From NCBI GenBank assembly GCA_963920665.1, contig OY987265.1, positions 7,879,001-7,943,000 of the forward strand: 64,000 bases of DNA, read 5' to 3'. Shown here piece by piece: positions 1 through 12,240 of the stretch (its first letter is position 1; each line of letters opens with the position of its first letter). A model generated the notes under the pieces. It made no database searches and was not told where the DNA came from. It was given only the letters and a program-made list of their open reading frames with translations. A program made the position numbers and the translations under genes. The stretch is from Straminergon stramineum (Eukaryota > Streptophyta > Bryopsida > Hypnales > Calliergonaceae).

Positions 1-404
1 TCTGAAAAACAATTAATTTTCTATGAGAAGTGATGCTGCGGCACATTGAGCCAGTCTGACATTGCATCAAATCGCCACTAAAACTGCAGGTCTATCATGG
101 CCACTCCGTTTCCGTGCCTGTACCGTCTTGAGGCGATACAATAATGCAGGGTTCGATCACTTCGTTCAGGAGTCCTTGTCTGCATCAACAAAAATCTTCC
201 GGAAGGCTCTAATTTTGCAATAAAATCTTCTTTACCGCTTGCATGGAGAAAAAGAAAAAGAAAAAGACATGATCCATGTCATCGGTCATCCACGTTTTCC
301 TCTTTCCTGTTTAGCACCCTCATTTTTTGCAAAACCCGTGCCTTTTTCTCCTGCTTGCCTGATTCTTCTACATTCGAGGCTGTCCACCACTCCCCATCAT
401 GAAA
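1..404. other. 3' flank of the dihydrouridine synthase gene
   Basis: Noncoding stretch downstream of the minus-strand tRNA-dihydrouridine synthase. I see no recognisable gene here; it should hold that gene's 3' UTR and terminator region. Confidence 0.4.
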
Positions 405-2757
405 TCACATTACTTGAAGCTGAGCGAGATGACTAATCTCTTGATGCAGTTCATACTCCCTTGACGAACCAGTAGCCATGGATGAAATGTGTCTTTCAAG
501 AAGCCTATAAACCATACCCCTAATCCAGTCGATACTCGCCCCTTGTTCACCATTCATCTCATCACGGAGCTCCGGGTATCGATGAAACCAGCCGACTAGC
601 AGTTTATACACATGTGCCCGAATCATCTTCTTGGTAACAGGATACTTCTCGCAAAGGTCTAAATACTCCAGTGTAAGTGACAGCTCATTCAAGGCGCCCT
701 CTCTACTCAATTCCTCGAAACTCCCAGTAACATCTTCCACAGGCTTCATCCTATGGCCCCCAAACAGAGCAGGATTCTCCAGCAAAGACTCCGCAGACAT
801 GACACCATCGACACCCGTCAGCCTTATGCACTCATGCACATCCTCCAGCCACCGTATGTTGCCGTTTGCAAGTACCGGGATACGGACCGCATTTTTTACA
901 GCTTTGATCGCTTCCCAATCCGCCCTGGTGGCTCGACCATCCTTCTGGTCCCGTGTGCGTCCATGCACAGCCAGTAATGAGCAGCCAGCAGACTCAAGCA
1001 TACTCGCATACTCAAGGGTGTCTTCTAAGTCCGGGAATATGCGAATTTTGCATGAAACAGGAGTTGTCAGGCCAGTGGCGAGCTCATACACCATTGATTG
1101 TATCAAAGGTAGATCATCCATAAGAAAAGCTCCGTATCTGCCTCTTTTTGCAACTCGTTGGGGGCACCTGTTTAGAGAAAAATTAAAAAAGAGCTCAGAG
1201 ACTTGTTCACATCAGATTTTACTCCCCTAGTTCAGATCTCTATGAACATCTAGAGAAATCAAGGAAAAACTGAACTGAGCTTAGGTAAGATAGATCGATA
1301 CCCTAAATTGATGTCAACGTAGTCGCAATGCTCCTGCACAAACATGGCTGCTTTCAGCAAGAGTTTGGGATCATTCGCACCAAATTGCACGAAGAGTGGG
1401 CGATCCTCCTGCCATGTAATAACCAATCAAAGTCCTTTCTTGTGAGCCTTCATGTAAGGCACAGCTGCGCCACAAGAACAATTCACCACAATCACAACCG
1501 TGACCGTAGCCATTCCAGTGAAGAGATAATCACCCTCCTTTTTAACTCCCAAGAGACCAAGGTTTAAAAATGACCAATCTTATAAATGGTATGATGAGGT
1601 GATAACGTTTCTATATCAAATGTCCCTACTTTGATTCTGTTAAATATTTTGTTATTCTGGCATTTTCATGTGGGAATTGAAGAAATTCTGACAGATTATG
1701 TTCACCATGAAATAACACGAAATTGGATCTTGATGCTATTCAGAGTGTTTTGTTTAATAATTATCAAACATGTTATTTTGTCCATTGATCATGTTGAGAA
1801 GAATATAATTCAGATGGAGCCAAGTTTACATCTCCAGAATCAGTGAAGAACATTGCATGCGCTGGTCAATATATTCAGTAAAATGGGACCAAAAAAACTG
1901 CCAACAAAATATAAGCCCAATTGGTCTCCTAGAACCTAAATTATCAGAACCGGGAACAGTCACTTTGTATGCAATAAGAGATCAGACTGACACATTCTGA
2001 GCGTCAAACAAACCTGAATCTATTTGAGTTTATAAGCACCGAGAGTTACCGGACATGTAGTGAACTCAATCCGCCTGTACCCCGCTTGGAATGCAAATGG
2101 ACGAGAATGAAACATCGGTGTATAAGCTCCCGTAGCACCATACTTCCGGCACAACATCCGAAACGGCAGCTCACTCTGATCCATCATGGGAGCCACTATC
2201 AACTGGGGCGCCCCAAGTTTATTCCAATGATCCCAAGCCTTCTCCATATGTGACAAGGAAGTCTCATTAACACCCCCCTTTATGAACTCTTGGAAACTCT
2301 TGACTGCTGCTGATTCTATATGAACTTGAGAGCTGGCATTAGAAACCCTAAAACCCTGCTTAGCATGTTCACTTTCCTCCAACCTCGTAATACCTAAATC
2401 CCAACCAGTGTCCATATTGGATTCTTGTGCATCTGCAGCAGAAACCCCAGGGTTTAAGTCATGTGCAAATTCTCCAACCAGTGAATCTGCATCCATGTCT
2501 GAAGCTAAAGCCTTGGCAGTGGAGAGTATACTTTTGCATATCTCCGGGCAGGAGACAGATATGCCTAGTTTCACAGCCCGGGGTCTCAACCCATTGAGTG
2601 TCAGGCATTTTGAGTCTCGAAAGCTACTAGAGAGAAACCTCAAATATGAGACTTGAGATAAATTGGCAGGGTTTGAGGCAGAGAATCCCAGAGTCTTGGC
2701 CATCCCTGTTGAAACCGAAGGCAACTTTGAAATAGCTCCTTCCCGCAACCTGCACAA
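405..2757 (-). CDS. tRNA-dihydrouridine synthase (Dus1-like), 3 exons
   Basis: Gene model complement(join(405..1167,1302..1408,2050..2757)), 525 residues. The enzyme reduces uridine to dihydrouridine in the tRNA D-loop using FMN and NADPH; Dus1 relatives act on U16/U17. Seen: after a 180-residue N-terminal extension, [12 protein letters not shown] (about 189-200, flavin-site start), [19 protein letters not shown] across the first junction, INLGCPQ (catalytic Cys about 273) created by the second junction, then [16 protein letters not shown] and a C-terminal helical region. All introns are GT-AG and the frame is continuous. The start at 2757 is the first ATG; an ATG at 2703 gives an N-terminus rich in Ser, Leu and Asn that could be an organelle-targeting peptide. 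Paralogue assignment is inference; the family is certain. Confidence 0.92.
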
Positions 2758-5437
2758 TTGTCGGTTTCAAATCTTAAAGAATGGACGCTGTAATCAGGAT
2801 AAGCGGACAACCACAACTTTCATCAAGCGAGAAAGTTGGGCGATCCAAAGTGCTGATATCATGTCATACAGGGACTAACAAAAGGATACCTATTGCTCAC
2901 TCAAGCAAGGCGAAACCTGCAACAATCAATTCAATACCGGGTTTCCCATTTTCCAGTGCAACGACTTCAACTGAAATCTCTACTCCACGGGTACGTTTTC
3001 AATTCAAAAACTTCATTGAACTTTTTGAACTTCAAAATATAAAACCCACCAATACGATGTCGTATCCAACAGAGAGAGGGAAATGGGAAATAGGTTTGAG
3101 GCTAAACACTTCGGCCTCAACACATCGGCCTCAACACGTCACACCCAAATTACTATGTAGATATCCCCATTCACCACTAAAACCGTAGAACACATCTCCC
3201 ACAAATTTCGAAACCCAATCATGAACCCCAAAGGAGTTTGCCCAATATTCTTGACAGCCCTCAAACACACTACTTCCAGGCGCAATGCAAGAATGCACCA
3301 TCAGATCGTACCAACGCAGGAATCATAAGCTCCTAGCCTTCAGAAAGGTATCACCAGACGAAAGAAGTGACTAACGAAGCTCAAATGGCAATTCATGACT
3401 GACACTAACCTGCTCCGACTGCCCCAATTGCTAAGCCCCTCAGCACTTCATCTTCCTCGGACCTCAAAGATGACGCCCATGTGCAATGGAGATCGCACCC
3501 ACCGAACCAGATGATGGAAGTGCATCAGCATTGACAAGCAGATCGTGTGGTCCGAGGTTTGGGAAGCAGGACATAAAATTCCGGTCTCACGGAGTTAGAG
3601 TGTTACCGAATGTGGATAATATTTGTTTGGAGGTTGCTCTGAGGTTGATTCTCTTGCGTATCTCGGGGATCATCGCGGGTATCGTCGCGGGTATCGTCGC
3701 GGGTATCAGATGCGACATCCTTGCTGATTAGCGGCTGGTGCGGGCCTCAATCGATATATGTATACGGGTTGAGTTCATGCTTAGCCTGAGTGAATGGAAT
3801 TAAAAGGCCTGGTTTATACCTCCAGCCGGATTGAAAGCCTGCCCCAACTCTCCAAGTTTGAACCAATAGGATCACTCAATTCCTCCAAATCCGGTCCAAG
3901 GTTTTTAATGCTAGGGTTGGGCTTGAACTATAACTCATCTTAAGTGTCATCTTAGATGGCAAAATTTTGGCATCAAATCTTTTGGCCCCAAGGAAGAAAT
4001 TGGGATTAGGTTTTGGGTGACCTGAAGTCCCATCTACAGCCAAATTGGGCTCTTTTGTTGAATTGTATAAATCTCTACCGTCAACCAACGAAAGTTATTA
4101 TTTAAACTTTGACCCATAATTTTTTGCATACAATATCCAATGTCATGTTCTTTGGTGCATTGGAACCTCTTTTTACTTGCCAACACAAAAATTTGAATAT
4201 TTGACTAGTCTAATAATTGTAAATAGGCATAGTAGCTACCATGTATGAAGAACAAACTATACAATACAAACTCTATCTTCTCATGCTTCTAGGAGCTTCA
4301 ACTAGGACCAACACTTGTAAGAAACTACAAGAATGAACATCTATCGTGGAACAATCAGACAATGTAACATATATATTTGGATATTCTTCTTGCAATAACT
4401 CTCTTCAATTACAATTGCATGAATTCACAAAGCTTGTGAGACTAACACCCTTAACAAATCTTATCATCACCTAGTCAAGTGTCATTGTTCACAATATTGA
4501 CTAAATAATTTTTTAAATATTTTTCCATGATATATCAACAATTTAGATTCTTAGGTGCACCTCTATTTTTCTACAATTAAAAGCATCCAAATAAAATGAA
4601 TATTTTTTCCTAAATAAATTCTTGGCAAAAATCATAGTATTTAAAAAAATGCTTATCATACTTTGAATATTTTAGAAAGAATGGAGATAATAGTGATAAT
4701 TTGAATTAGTGGTCTAATTGATATACTTCTTGAGCTCATATTAAAAGAAATTTAGTAAATAAAAGTTCCAATGTACTTAATATTAGGTTTTTAAGATGTT
4801 GCCTACTTACCTTACCTTAAGAAGTCTATAAAAAATTAAATTTCAACTTCTTCAAAAATTTAAGATGAAATAAAAATATTTTTGGAACTAAGTTTGTATA
4901 ATTAATTGAACTCATGTGCTAGCTTCATGCCAAAAAGCTTCAATCCTAATCCTCCACTCCTTAAATTAACCCTGGAATGATGCAGACCCTATGACCAAAA
5001 TACTTCAATTATTCGACTAATAGATGCATTCTTAGTTTTTACAGTTAATAGAGAAGTCATTCATTGGACATTTTAGGTCTACAACATCCTTAGAGGGATG
5101 GGGTAATTCCTTAAGGTCATAAATTTAGCATATTTTTTGAAAAATTTGAATTTCTAATTACAATAGAAATATTGAAATATTGTAGGAATTTAATATCCAT
5201 TTTGCCTAATCTTTAGTCTAATATTCAAAAGATTGCTAGAGTACCATTGATAGCTTAAGCTGGCTTACTCTTTGTGGAGTTTGGGTTACCAATGATGCCC
5301 AACTCAAGGTTTAAATTTACAATAAAAAATGTTATGGTGTGAAAATTACTATGCAATGTTACAAGTATTTGACATTTTTGTGAAAATTAAAAACATTCAA
5401 TTGATAATCAATTTTAGAAAGAAATTCCTACATGATC
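2758..5437. other. Intergenic region; 12-bp minisatellite at 3664-3706
   Basis: The first kilobase upstream of the dihydrouridine synthase is GC-richer and probably holds its promoter. Short open frames at 2781-3188 and 3486-3731 (plus) lack family signatures. At 3664-3706 a 12-base unit containing ATCGTCGCGGGT repeats about three times. From 3.9 to 5.4 kb the DNA is AT-rich and I recognise nothing. Confidence 0.5.
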
Positions 5438-7177
5438 TTAATCTCTAAAATCCCAAGGGCATTTTTTTGTCAAACAAACACTCAAAATTGCCATTTCCAA
5501 CATAAAGAGCACAATTTCTAAACATTTGGGTTTTTGCATATCCAATTAATATGTAGGATTCTACTCTAGGCTTGTATGAAATGTGTAGAAGGATTTTTAA
5601 AACTTTGAATAGGTAGATTGAAGATATTTGAATTTAAAGTATTGAATCCTCTCTTTTTTGCACCTTGCTACACTAGATTATTGAAGACTTTAAATCCTCT
5701 TAATTGAAAATTTTGCACTATAAATTTTGAATGAAAAAATATTTATCTTAAAAAACTGAATCAAGAATTAATAAAAATCAAAGACAAAAACTTGGTTTTC
5801 CATTTTTCAAAAACAATTTAAGTGAGAGTAAATATTGGAACTATACAATTGAAGAAAAATCTAAATTGTTAATTTTTAAGATGGACTTGAAGCACACTAA
5901 TTGCAATGGTGTTCTTAACAAGTAAACTAAACCTTGTGCAAATTTTATTTTTTGAAAATTGTGAAAATTGAGTTCAAAAACAAATTCAGTAAGTTATTTT
6001 TCCAAGAAGATGCTATGGCTACTAGCAAAACAAGATGCTCTATAACTTCCACAATACTGATCCAAATAATATTATTTAATCTTTTCATATATAGACAAAA
6101 ATATAATCTATAAGAAATAAATTTATTTCAAGATTTTGTGATTTTTTTGGTTGCCTAAACTCAACTAACTTAACCCCTAAGTGCCTAAGCCTTTCCAAGT
6201 GTGTTTTGACTATGAAAAAAGAGCATTGGCTTGTAGTTATCCTTAGTGAAGCAAATTTTAAAAAAAAAAATCTAACCGTATAGATGTTAATAGAGCTTGT
6301 TTAATAGTATGCACACCAATTTTGAGTGCAAAATTTCCTAGGAGTTGTGATATTATACCAAGGGAAATGTACATTTTCTATTTTTAGTATGCTATCTTTG
6401 TCCACAATGTTTCAAAAATTTGCACATAAATGTTTTTTGGGATTGGAAGTAACATAAACAACTTCAAAGAGTGTTAGCACACTAAAATGCACTTCCAAAA
6501 AACTTAATTTCACATGAAAAAACATCAAACTCATTACACAATCCACCTTGCCATTGTTGAAATGCAATTTTTGTTTATAAGTAGAAATTGCAAATAGCTT
6601 CAAATAAACACTTCCATGTTGAAATTTTCAATGGTGAAAATCATGAAAAGACTTTAAACTTTTCATTGGGACCATTCTCAAAGCAAATGGATAAGTACAA
6701 GTTCTTAGATCTCAAATCAAATGAAATTGCCAAGCTTTGCATAAAGCCAAGAAATGAAGTAAATTAGCAAGCTTTACACTCCACTTTTAGTACACATATG
6801 CCTTTGAAGACCTCTCAATAATTGAATATGTAATTTACTCAATGAAAAATGAAAGTTTTCCATAGTTAACCCTCAAAACTATCTGAAATTTTTTTAAAAC
6901 CGGTTACAAGAATTTAATTGCGTGCACAAAAATGGGCCTGAAATTTCAAATCGACCATATATGGTCGTGGAGGCAATTAGGGGTTAATCTTCATGAAGCA
7001 TGACTTTTGCTCCTAGCATCAATTTAAAAAAAATTATATTCCTTCAAAGCTACTTTGCTTTAATATATTATTAAAAAGTTTTTAAAATTTTGCAAAAAAT
7101 TCAGATCATAGGAACCTAACCAAACCTTCAATTGTCTCTCAAAGGAGCATTTGGGACTTAAGGAATTATGGGGTTAA
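5438..7177 (+). mobile_element. TTAA-flanked MITE, subfamily F copy 1 (interrupted)
   Basis: Diverged left end TTAATCTCTAAAATCCC at 5438, right end ATGGGGTTAA ending 7177. Removing the nested element at 6170-6987 leaves about 0.92 kb. The whole length aligns by eye, in reverse complement, with the element at 16266-18051, for example CTAAATTG-TTAA then AAGATGG near 5869, and AAATTATATTCCT near 7035. No transposase frame is visible, so it is non-autonomous. The TTAA at 5869-5872 is intact here but is the point where the other copy carries an insertion. Confidence 0.75.
6170..6987 (-). mobile_element. TTAA-flanked MITE, subfamily M copy 1, nested
   Basis: 818 bp including flanking TTAA at both ends (6170-6173 and 6984-6987). 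Termini are TTAACCCCTAAGTGCC and GGCAATTAGGGGTTAA, with an inner palindrome GACCATATATGGTC near the right end. It is the reverse complement of 7502-8307 and of 16772-17624. It sits inside the subfamily F element; the corresponding site in the second F copy is uninterrupted near 16445. A short open frame (6412-6603 minus) recurs in sibling copies only because the DNA is homologous. Confidence 0.8.
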
Positions 7178-7501
7178 TCAAAATAGAATAAATCAAAGGA
7201 TTTAGAACAAACATCAATCAATCCAATAAAATAGAAAAATTAGTGAAGTTTTTAAAGTAAATTTACTAATTTTTCATTGTGTACTTGTTCTTTGTAAGAA
7301 GTCAACCTATTCCAATGACCACTCTTTTTAGGTTCACACATCTGTGTCATAGTTGAATTTATGTTGCCGAAGTCTCCCAAGTCAGAAATAAGGCCCTAAG
7401 ATTTTCAATTTGCAATGGATGTCACTATTAGTGTGGAGAGTAGGGAAGCCCTAGTAAATTTATATGACAACTAATATTGTGTGTTGGAAACATCTCATTT
7501 C

Positions 7502-8307
7502 TTAACCCCTAACTACCCAACTAACCATATATGGTCAATTTGAAATTTTAGGCTCATTTTGGTATGGGCAATTAAATTCATTTAACTCTTTAAAAAATAT
7601 TTATAGGTTGTTTTGAAGGTTAACTATTGAAAACTTTTATTTGTCAATGGAAAAGGTAAATATTTGATTTTTGGGAGGTCTTCTAAAGCATATGTATACC
7701 ATTAGTAAAAGAGTAAAGCTTACTAATTATATTTCATTTCCTAACTTTGAGCTGAGCTTGCCAATTTCACTTGATTTGAAATCTAAAAAGTAGTATTTGT
7801 CCATTTTCTTTGAAAATGGTTCCCATGGAAAGGTTAAAGTTTATCCATGATTTTCATTGTTGAAATATTGATTTGGAGTTATTTGCAATTTTTGCTTCTA
7901 AAAAGAATTGCATTTCAACAATTGCAAGTTGGACTATGTAATGAGTTTGATAGTTCTTTATTTGAACTTAAGTTTTTTGAAAGTGCATTTTAGTGTACTA
8001 ACACATTTTTTTAGTTGTTCATGTCACCTCCAATCCCAAAAATCTCTTATATGCAAATTTCTCAAACATTGTGGAGAAGGGCAATATACTAAAAATAGGA
8101 TAGATACATTTCTTTTGTTATAATCTCACAACTCCTATGCAATTTCACATTCAAAACTGGCAAGCACACTAATAAGCAAGTTCTTTAACCATCTATAGTT
8201 AGATTTTGAAAAAAACAAAACTTTGTTGTATCGGGGATAACTATAAGCCCATGTTCTTTTTTCATAGGAAAAATACACTTGGAAAGGCTTGGACACTTAG
8301 GGGTTAA
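7502..8307 (+). mobile_element. TTAA-flanked MITE, subfamily M copy 2
   Basis: 806 bp from TTAA at 7502 to TTAA at 8304-8307. Starts TTAACCCCTAACTACCC, with ACCATATATGGTC close behind, and ends GGCTTGGACACTTAGGGGTTAA-type. It lies head-to-head with the copy at 6170-6987 across about 514 bp, so a transcript through both could fold on itself. Confidence 0.8.
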
Positions 8308-9284
8308 TTAATTAAGTGAAGACAAATTGCAACAAAACTTGGATAAAGTTCAAGATAAGTACTCCAATTCAATACGGGGGAATCATTGTTATACAAAGAG
8401 ATTCTTCTCTATTTTTCAAGACTATAGTACTTGCATTATTATTAACCAATTAGAAAGTGCAATGGATCCATTCATTGTAACCATTGTGTTCCAAACTTTG
8501 GATGTAACCACATCATATGCCTTCATGATCCAATCAATGTGCATCTCTATGAGCATTTTCTTGTTTTATTGACTTCGAAGAACTTGTAATTATAGATTTA
8601 TGTGAGCAAGAACATTTCTATAAGTTTTGGGACTTCACAACACAACTTTTCATATGCTTGATATACATGAATATTTAGTGAGCCTTAGCATAACATTGGC
8701 TTAACCCTCGGTATTCCACCCCCAAGTAGAGGGATGTCCTCCTTCAGAGATACGTCCTTCCAGGATACCTGCTTAGTGCTTTAGTTTAACTTCACATCTT
8801 GCAATCTAATTGCAATCTAAATCCTATGGCGGCTAGCAAAGCCCAAATTTTCTAGAGGTCTAAAGGGACCATCAAAGAACTTGGTTAAAAATGTTGTAGG
8901 AAGATGGGAGAGTCAAGAGCCCCTCTATTGTGACTCCCCCTAATATGCAAAAGTTATAAAAGGTTAAGGTTGCATTGGAAGATTATCATACACTTGGCGT
9001 TTGCAAAACCAATTGATTCTTGAGTTTGCAAGGTTGTGGCATTTTTGGAATGTACCTATTTTTGTCAGCATGCAGTCTATCATATTAACGATATGACTGA
9101 GATTTGCAAGTTCGAGCTTGTTGCAAATGTTATGGATTAACCCTAAAACGCTGTAGAAACTAAGGATGCAATGGTGGAAGAGGGAGAAGGTACTTCAAAG
9201 TGTGATAGTAACGAGCAAAATTATCGAGGTTAGGCTGTACAGTTCATCAAATGGATGATGATAATGTCATGGTAGATCTAAATA
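8308..9284. other. Intergenic, no gene recognised
   Basis: AT-rich with a slightly GC-richer patch at 8690-8950. Short open frames here lack any family signature. I see no structural element. Confidence 0.4.
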
Positions 9285-10130
9285 ACAATCCGCAGGTGGG
9301 TAGGAGAGATTGCACATTTGCAATACAATCGTGTATGTCAGAAATCGTTTGACAGTGAAAACATATTCACCGTAAACTAATAATTCTGAAACATGATCCA
9401 TCACAATCCACACATAACTACAGGTGGGTAAGTTGAAGGAGGTTGCACATTTGCATACAACTCTTGCATACCAGAAATCAAGTTTGATGGCGAAACTCAT
9501 CTACCAAAAACTGATAATTCTCAAACATAACCCATCACACTTCAAGCACAACCAATAATTCTCCTAGTTCAGTGAATGTGAAACGACCTGTATGACACCC
9601 CTTATGTCTCCAGACAATCCTTTGACAAGTGCAATTGCATCTACCTGAACTGAAACATGAACAGTAGTAGAGTAATATGATTTCCTAGCAAACACTACGA
9701 TCTCTGTCTAGACCGGGGAGTTATGCCATCTCTGGTTACGAGAGTCATTTGCGGCCGGCGTTCCAATTAAAAGCTTGAATCATCTCCAAGAGAAGAATTC
9801 TCCTTGTGCACATCATACACAATTGCTCAAGTGAGACCTCCCGATGCCTTCACATAGAGCAGTAACACGGACAGTTGCATCTGCCCAAACTGAGAATGGG
9901 TAAACACAGAAGAGAATGGCAGTAACGGAATAATCTTATAGCACATGCAACAATCTCTGCTTAGAGGTTCATCTGCAAGAGAAGAATTCTCCTAGCGCAG
10001 AGATGTAGGAACAGCCCCTCATGTCTTCAGGTAAAACAGTAACACGTACACTGGTTCCATCAGCTCAAACACAGTAGAGAATGGAAGAAACAGTAATGGT
10101 TTTGTAGCAACAGTGTAACAATCCTCGTCT
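9285..10130. repeat. Degenerate tandem repeats downstream of SUFE1
   Basis: A unit of about 130 bp containing CAGGTGGGTA and TTGCACATTTGCA occurs at about 9293 and 9421. A second type, with AAGAGAAGAATTCTCCT, CAGTAACACG and AGAGAATGG, recurs at about 9790-9960 and 9970-10120, with a more diverged relative near 9590. The array ends about 70 bases before the SUFE1 stop codon and may be transcribed as part of its 3' UTR. Confidence 0.6.
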
Positions 10131-10199
10131 TCGTTTCAACTGCAATTCACAGCCAAGTATCCAATCCTACATGCCACCTAACTGCGAACCCTAGCAACT

Positions 10200-11270
10200 C
10201 TAGGGTTTGTCCGAAACCTCAGCCGGGGTTTTGGTGATGAGAGAGAGAGCATGCAATCCATTCTGCAGCTCCTCCTGCAGCAATCCGTAAATGAGTCGAT
10301 GCCGTTTCACGAGGCTCAATCCCTGAAACCCATCAGACACCACCTTCACATTGAAATGCGTCTCCGACGAGCCTCTCGGCGCACCAGCATGTCCCGCATG
10401 TTGGTGGGAGACGTCCTCCACCCGCAACTCGACTGGCGTCAATCGTTCCGAAAGCTTCCTCTCAATAGAATCCTTCACTGTGCTCACTTTGTTCGATTCT
10501 ACTTCCGTTTCGGACGGTACTGCAACATCAGCCCCATTGGAATCTGCGTTCGAGGGAGTAGAAGCAGGAGAGGCTGCAGCAGGAGCGCCAGCAGACTCCA
10601 TGAATGCTTGCATGGTTCTCTTCTGCATGAGTCGGAGCATGTTTAGGAAGCCGTTGCTTCGACTGGGCGTCAAGGATTGTTGCAACCCTAGCTTTTCCAT
10701 GAATCCAGGGGAGACTTTGAGAATTTCTAGTGGAGTGGCCCCAGAGAGACCCTCCACGAGCAGAGCGGCCAAACCCTTGGTGAGAGCCGAATCCGAATTG
10801 GACTCGAAGTACATGCGCCCATCCTCCGCGAGCTTGCACGTCACCCAGACTTGGGAAACGCATCCTTGGACTTTGTTCTCCAGGATGCAAAACTCCTTCG
10901 GTAGGGGCTTCATCTTCTGGCCATAGTATAGAAGTTGCTGGTATCGCGCACGCTGCTCCGAGACGCCTTGAAACAGCTGCACAATCTCACGCAGCTTCGC
11001 GGGAAGCTCCTCCTCTGCCGTTTCACTTCCCTGCACTTGCGCCGTGGAAGCCAAACTCCAATCTCGACGTGAGCTCAGAGATAGCATTCCTGACGCTTGA
11101 ACCGAATTCGAGCTCTGATTCGGCCCATCGCAAGCAAGACGGCAGAAAGTCGTGCGGCGCAAGGGAAATCCAGCAACCGAATGGTGATGAATCTCGGAAA
11201 CCGCAGAGGGAGAACAGATGTGCCGCGTTGCAAGAGAAGCAGATGAAGAAGGGCAGGAAACCACAGCCAT
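10200..11270 (-). CDS. SUFE1: Plastid SufE-BolA fusion protein (SUFE1 type)
   Basis: 356 residues in a single exon. SufE accepts persulfide sulfur from the cysteine desulfurase NFS2 and stimulates it in plastid Fe-S cluster assembly (SUF pathway); the fused BolA domain interacts with monothiol glutaredoxins in known plant homologues. Seen: a Ser/Arg-rich N-terminus of about 80 residues consistent with a transit peptide; SufE domain about 88-225 with VQGCVSQVW, Cys137 matching the persulfide-accepting cysteine; an Ala/Ser/Pro linker about 226-262; BolA domain about 263-350 with VEDVSHQHAGHAG and HFNVKVVSDGFQG. Length and order match plant SUFE1 (around 370 residues). The ATG at 11268-11270 gives the full transit region. 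Confidence 0.95.
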   Translation of the reverse strand: MAVVSCPSSSASLATRHICSPSAVSEIHHHSVAGFPLRRTTFCRLACDGPNQSSNSVQASGMLSLSSRRDWSLASTAQVQGSETAEEELPAKLREIVQLFQGVSEQRARYQQLLYYGQKMKPLPKEFCILENKVQGCVSQVWVTCKLAEDGRMYFESNSDSALTKGLAALLVEGLSGATPLEILKVSPGFMEKLGLQQSLTPSRSNGFLNMLRLMQKRTMQAFMESAGAPAAASPASTPSNADSNGADVAVPSETEVESNKVSTVKDSIERKLSERLTPVELRVEDVSHQHAGHAGAPRGSSETHFNVKVVSDGFQGLSLVKRHRLIYGLLQEELQNGLHALSLITKTPAEVSDKP

Positions 11271-12005
11271 GGCGATAGCCGACGTTCAGCGTACTTGAGA
11301 GGCGCTCATCAAATTCACACCCCGAATTCAAATGCACCTTGGCAAGAACCGAAATAGTCTCACCTCAATTTCAAAAAATTTGCGACAATTCTGCCACAAA
11401 ACCATAGAAATGCACAACTCAGTAAGAAATTGCAACAAAAGTTGAACCAAACCCAAACCCCTTATCCATCGACGCTTCTGCACCGTCAATCACCAAATCC
11501 TCCTGACTCCCCTATTTAGCCATGGCCACATCCAACATTCAGCTCATTCGAGAGGCACCTCTCAGAATCACGCCCCCAAATCAAGTGCAACTGGAGAAGA
11601 GCCCAAATATCTTCACCGCAATTCCACGCTAACTTCTTCGTCCAATTCCCAAATTCTGACTCAAAACGATGCAAACAACAAAATTAAAATACAGGGTCAA
11701 ACCCAAAATCCAAAATTTTGAAACGCACACTACAATACCGAAGTGTGAGCTGCAAATTTGGAAATCTTACATTGAAGAAGAATCCGCGTTGCAATTGCTT
11801 GCAGTCGTGGTCCGAGATCGGCAAAGCTTGAGAAATAAGTTAGAGAATGTGAAGCTTGTGGTGACAACGCGGAAGCCCTTGGATATGTGACTGTAAATGG
11901 GAAGGCGTCGGATTGGGCGCTGTCCTGGTGACTTGGCTTTGGACTGTCACCAATTTATAGGAGGAGAACTCTGGCATTTTCTTTTTGGTAACAAAATTGA
12001 AGTAG
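11271..12005. other. SUFE1 upstream region
   Basis: Promoter side of SUFE1. The first 700 bases are GC-richer than the repeats beyond and are probably promoter and 5' UTR. No other gene is recognised; an open frame at 11669-11890 has no signature. Confidence 0.45.
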
Positions 12006-12240
12006 TGTAACCCTTGAACGCCGGGCTGGTGACCGTGGAAATCAGGCATTTTGGAACCATATGACATCATCTACTTTATGAAAATAAAAAATACTCAATA
12101 GGAGTGAAACTAGTGTAGAAGATCTCTCCTTTCCACTCCTAATTCCTAGGATGAATAGTTGCAATTTTATCCTACAAAGGAGAATTTCTTGACATTCATT
12201 GGACAAAAAACATCCGCGGTGTCGTTTAGGAATTCAAGGA
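12006..12240 (+). mobile_element. Truncated relative of the 30489-30912 element
   Basis: Aligns by eye with 30685-30905: ACCCTTGAAC, GGAAATCAG, CATATGACATCATC versus CATGTGACATCATC, GAAGATCT, GATGAATAGTTGCAATT versus GATGATTAGTTGCAATT, and AACATCCG near the right end. The right terminus is decayed (GTTTAGGAATTCA) and the left end is not visible. Confidence 0.6.

Noticed and set aside
7141..7177. Independent element end at 7174-7177
   Set aside because: It is the right terminus of subfamily F copy 1, as shown by alignment with 16266-18051.
6412..8123. Similar 60-70-residue frames in the subfamily M elements (also 17157-17357) as a conserved protein
   Set aside because: They lie in homologous MITE DNA, vary in frame and length, and show no preference for silent changes.
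10251..10926. Plus-strand frames over SUFE1
   Set aside because: Antisense shadows of a conserved single-exon gene.
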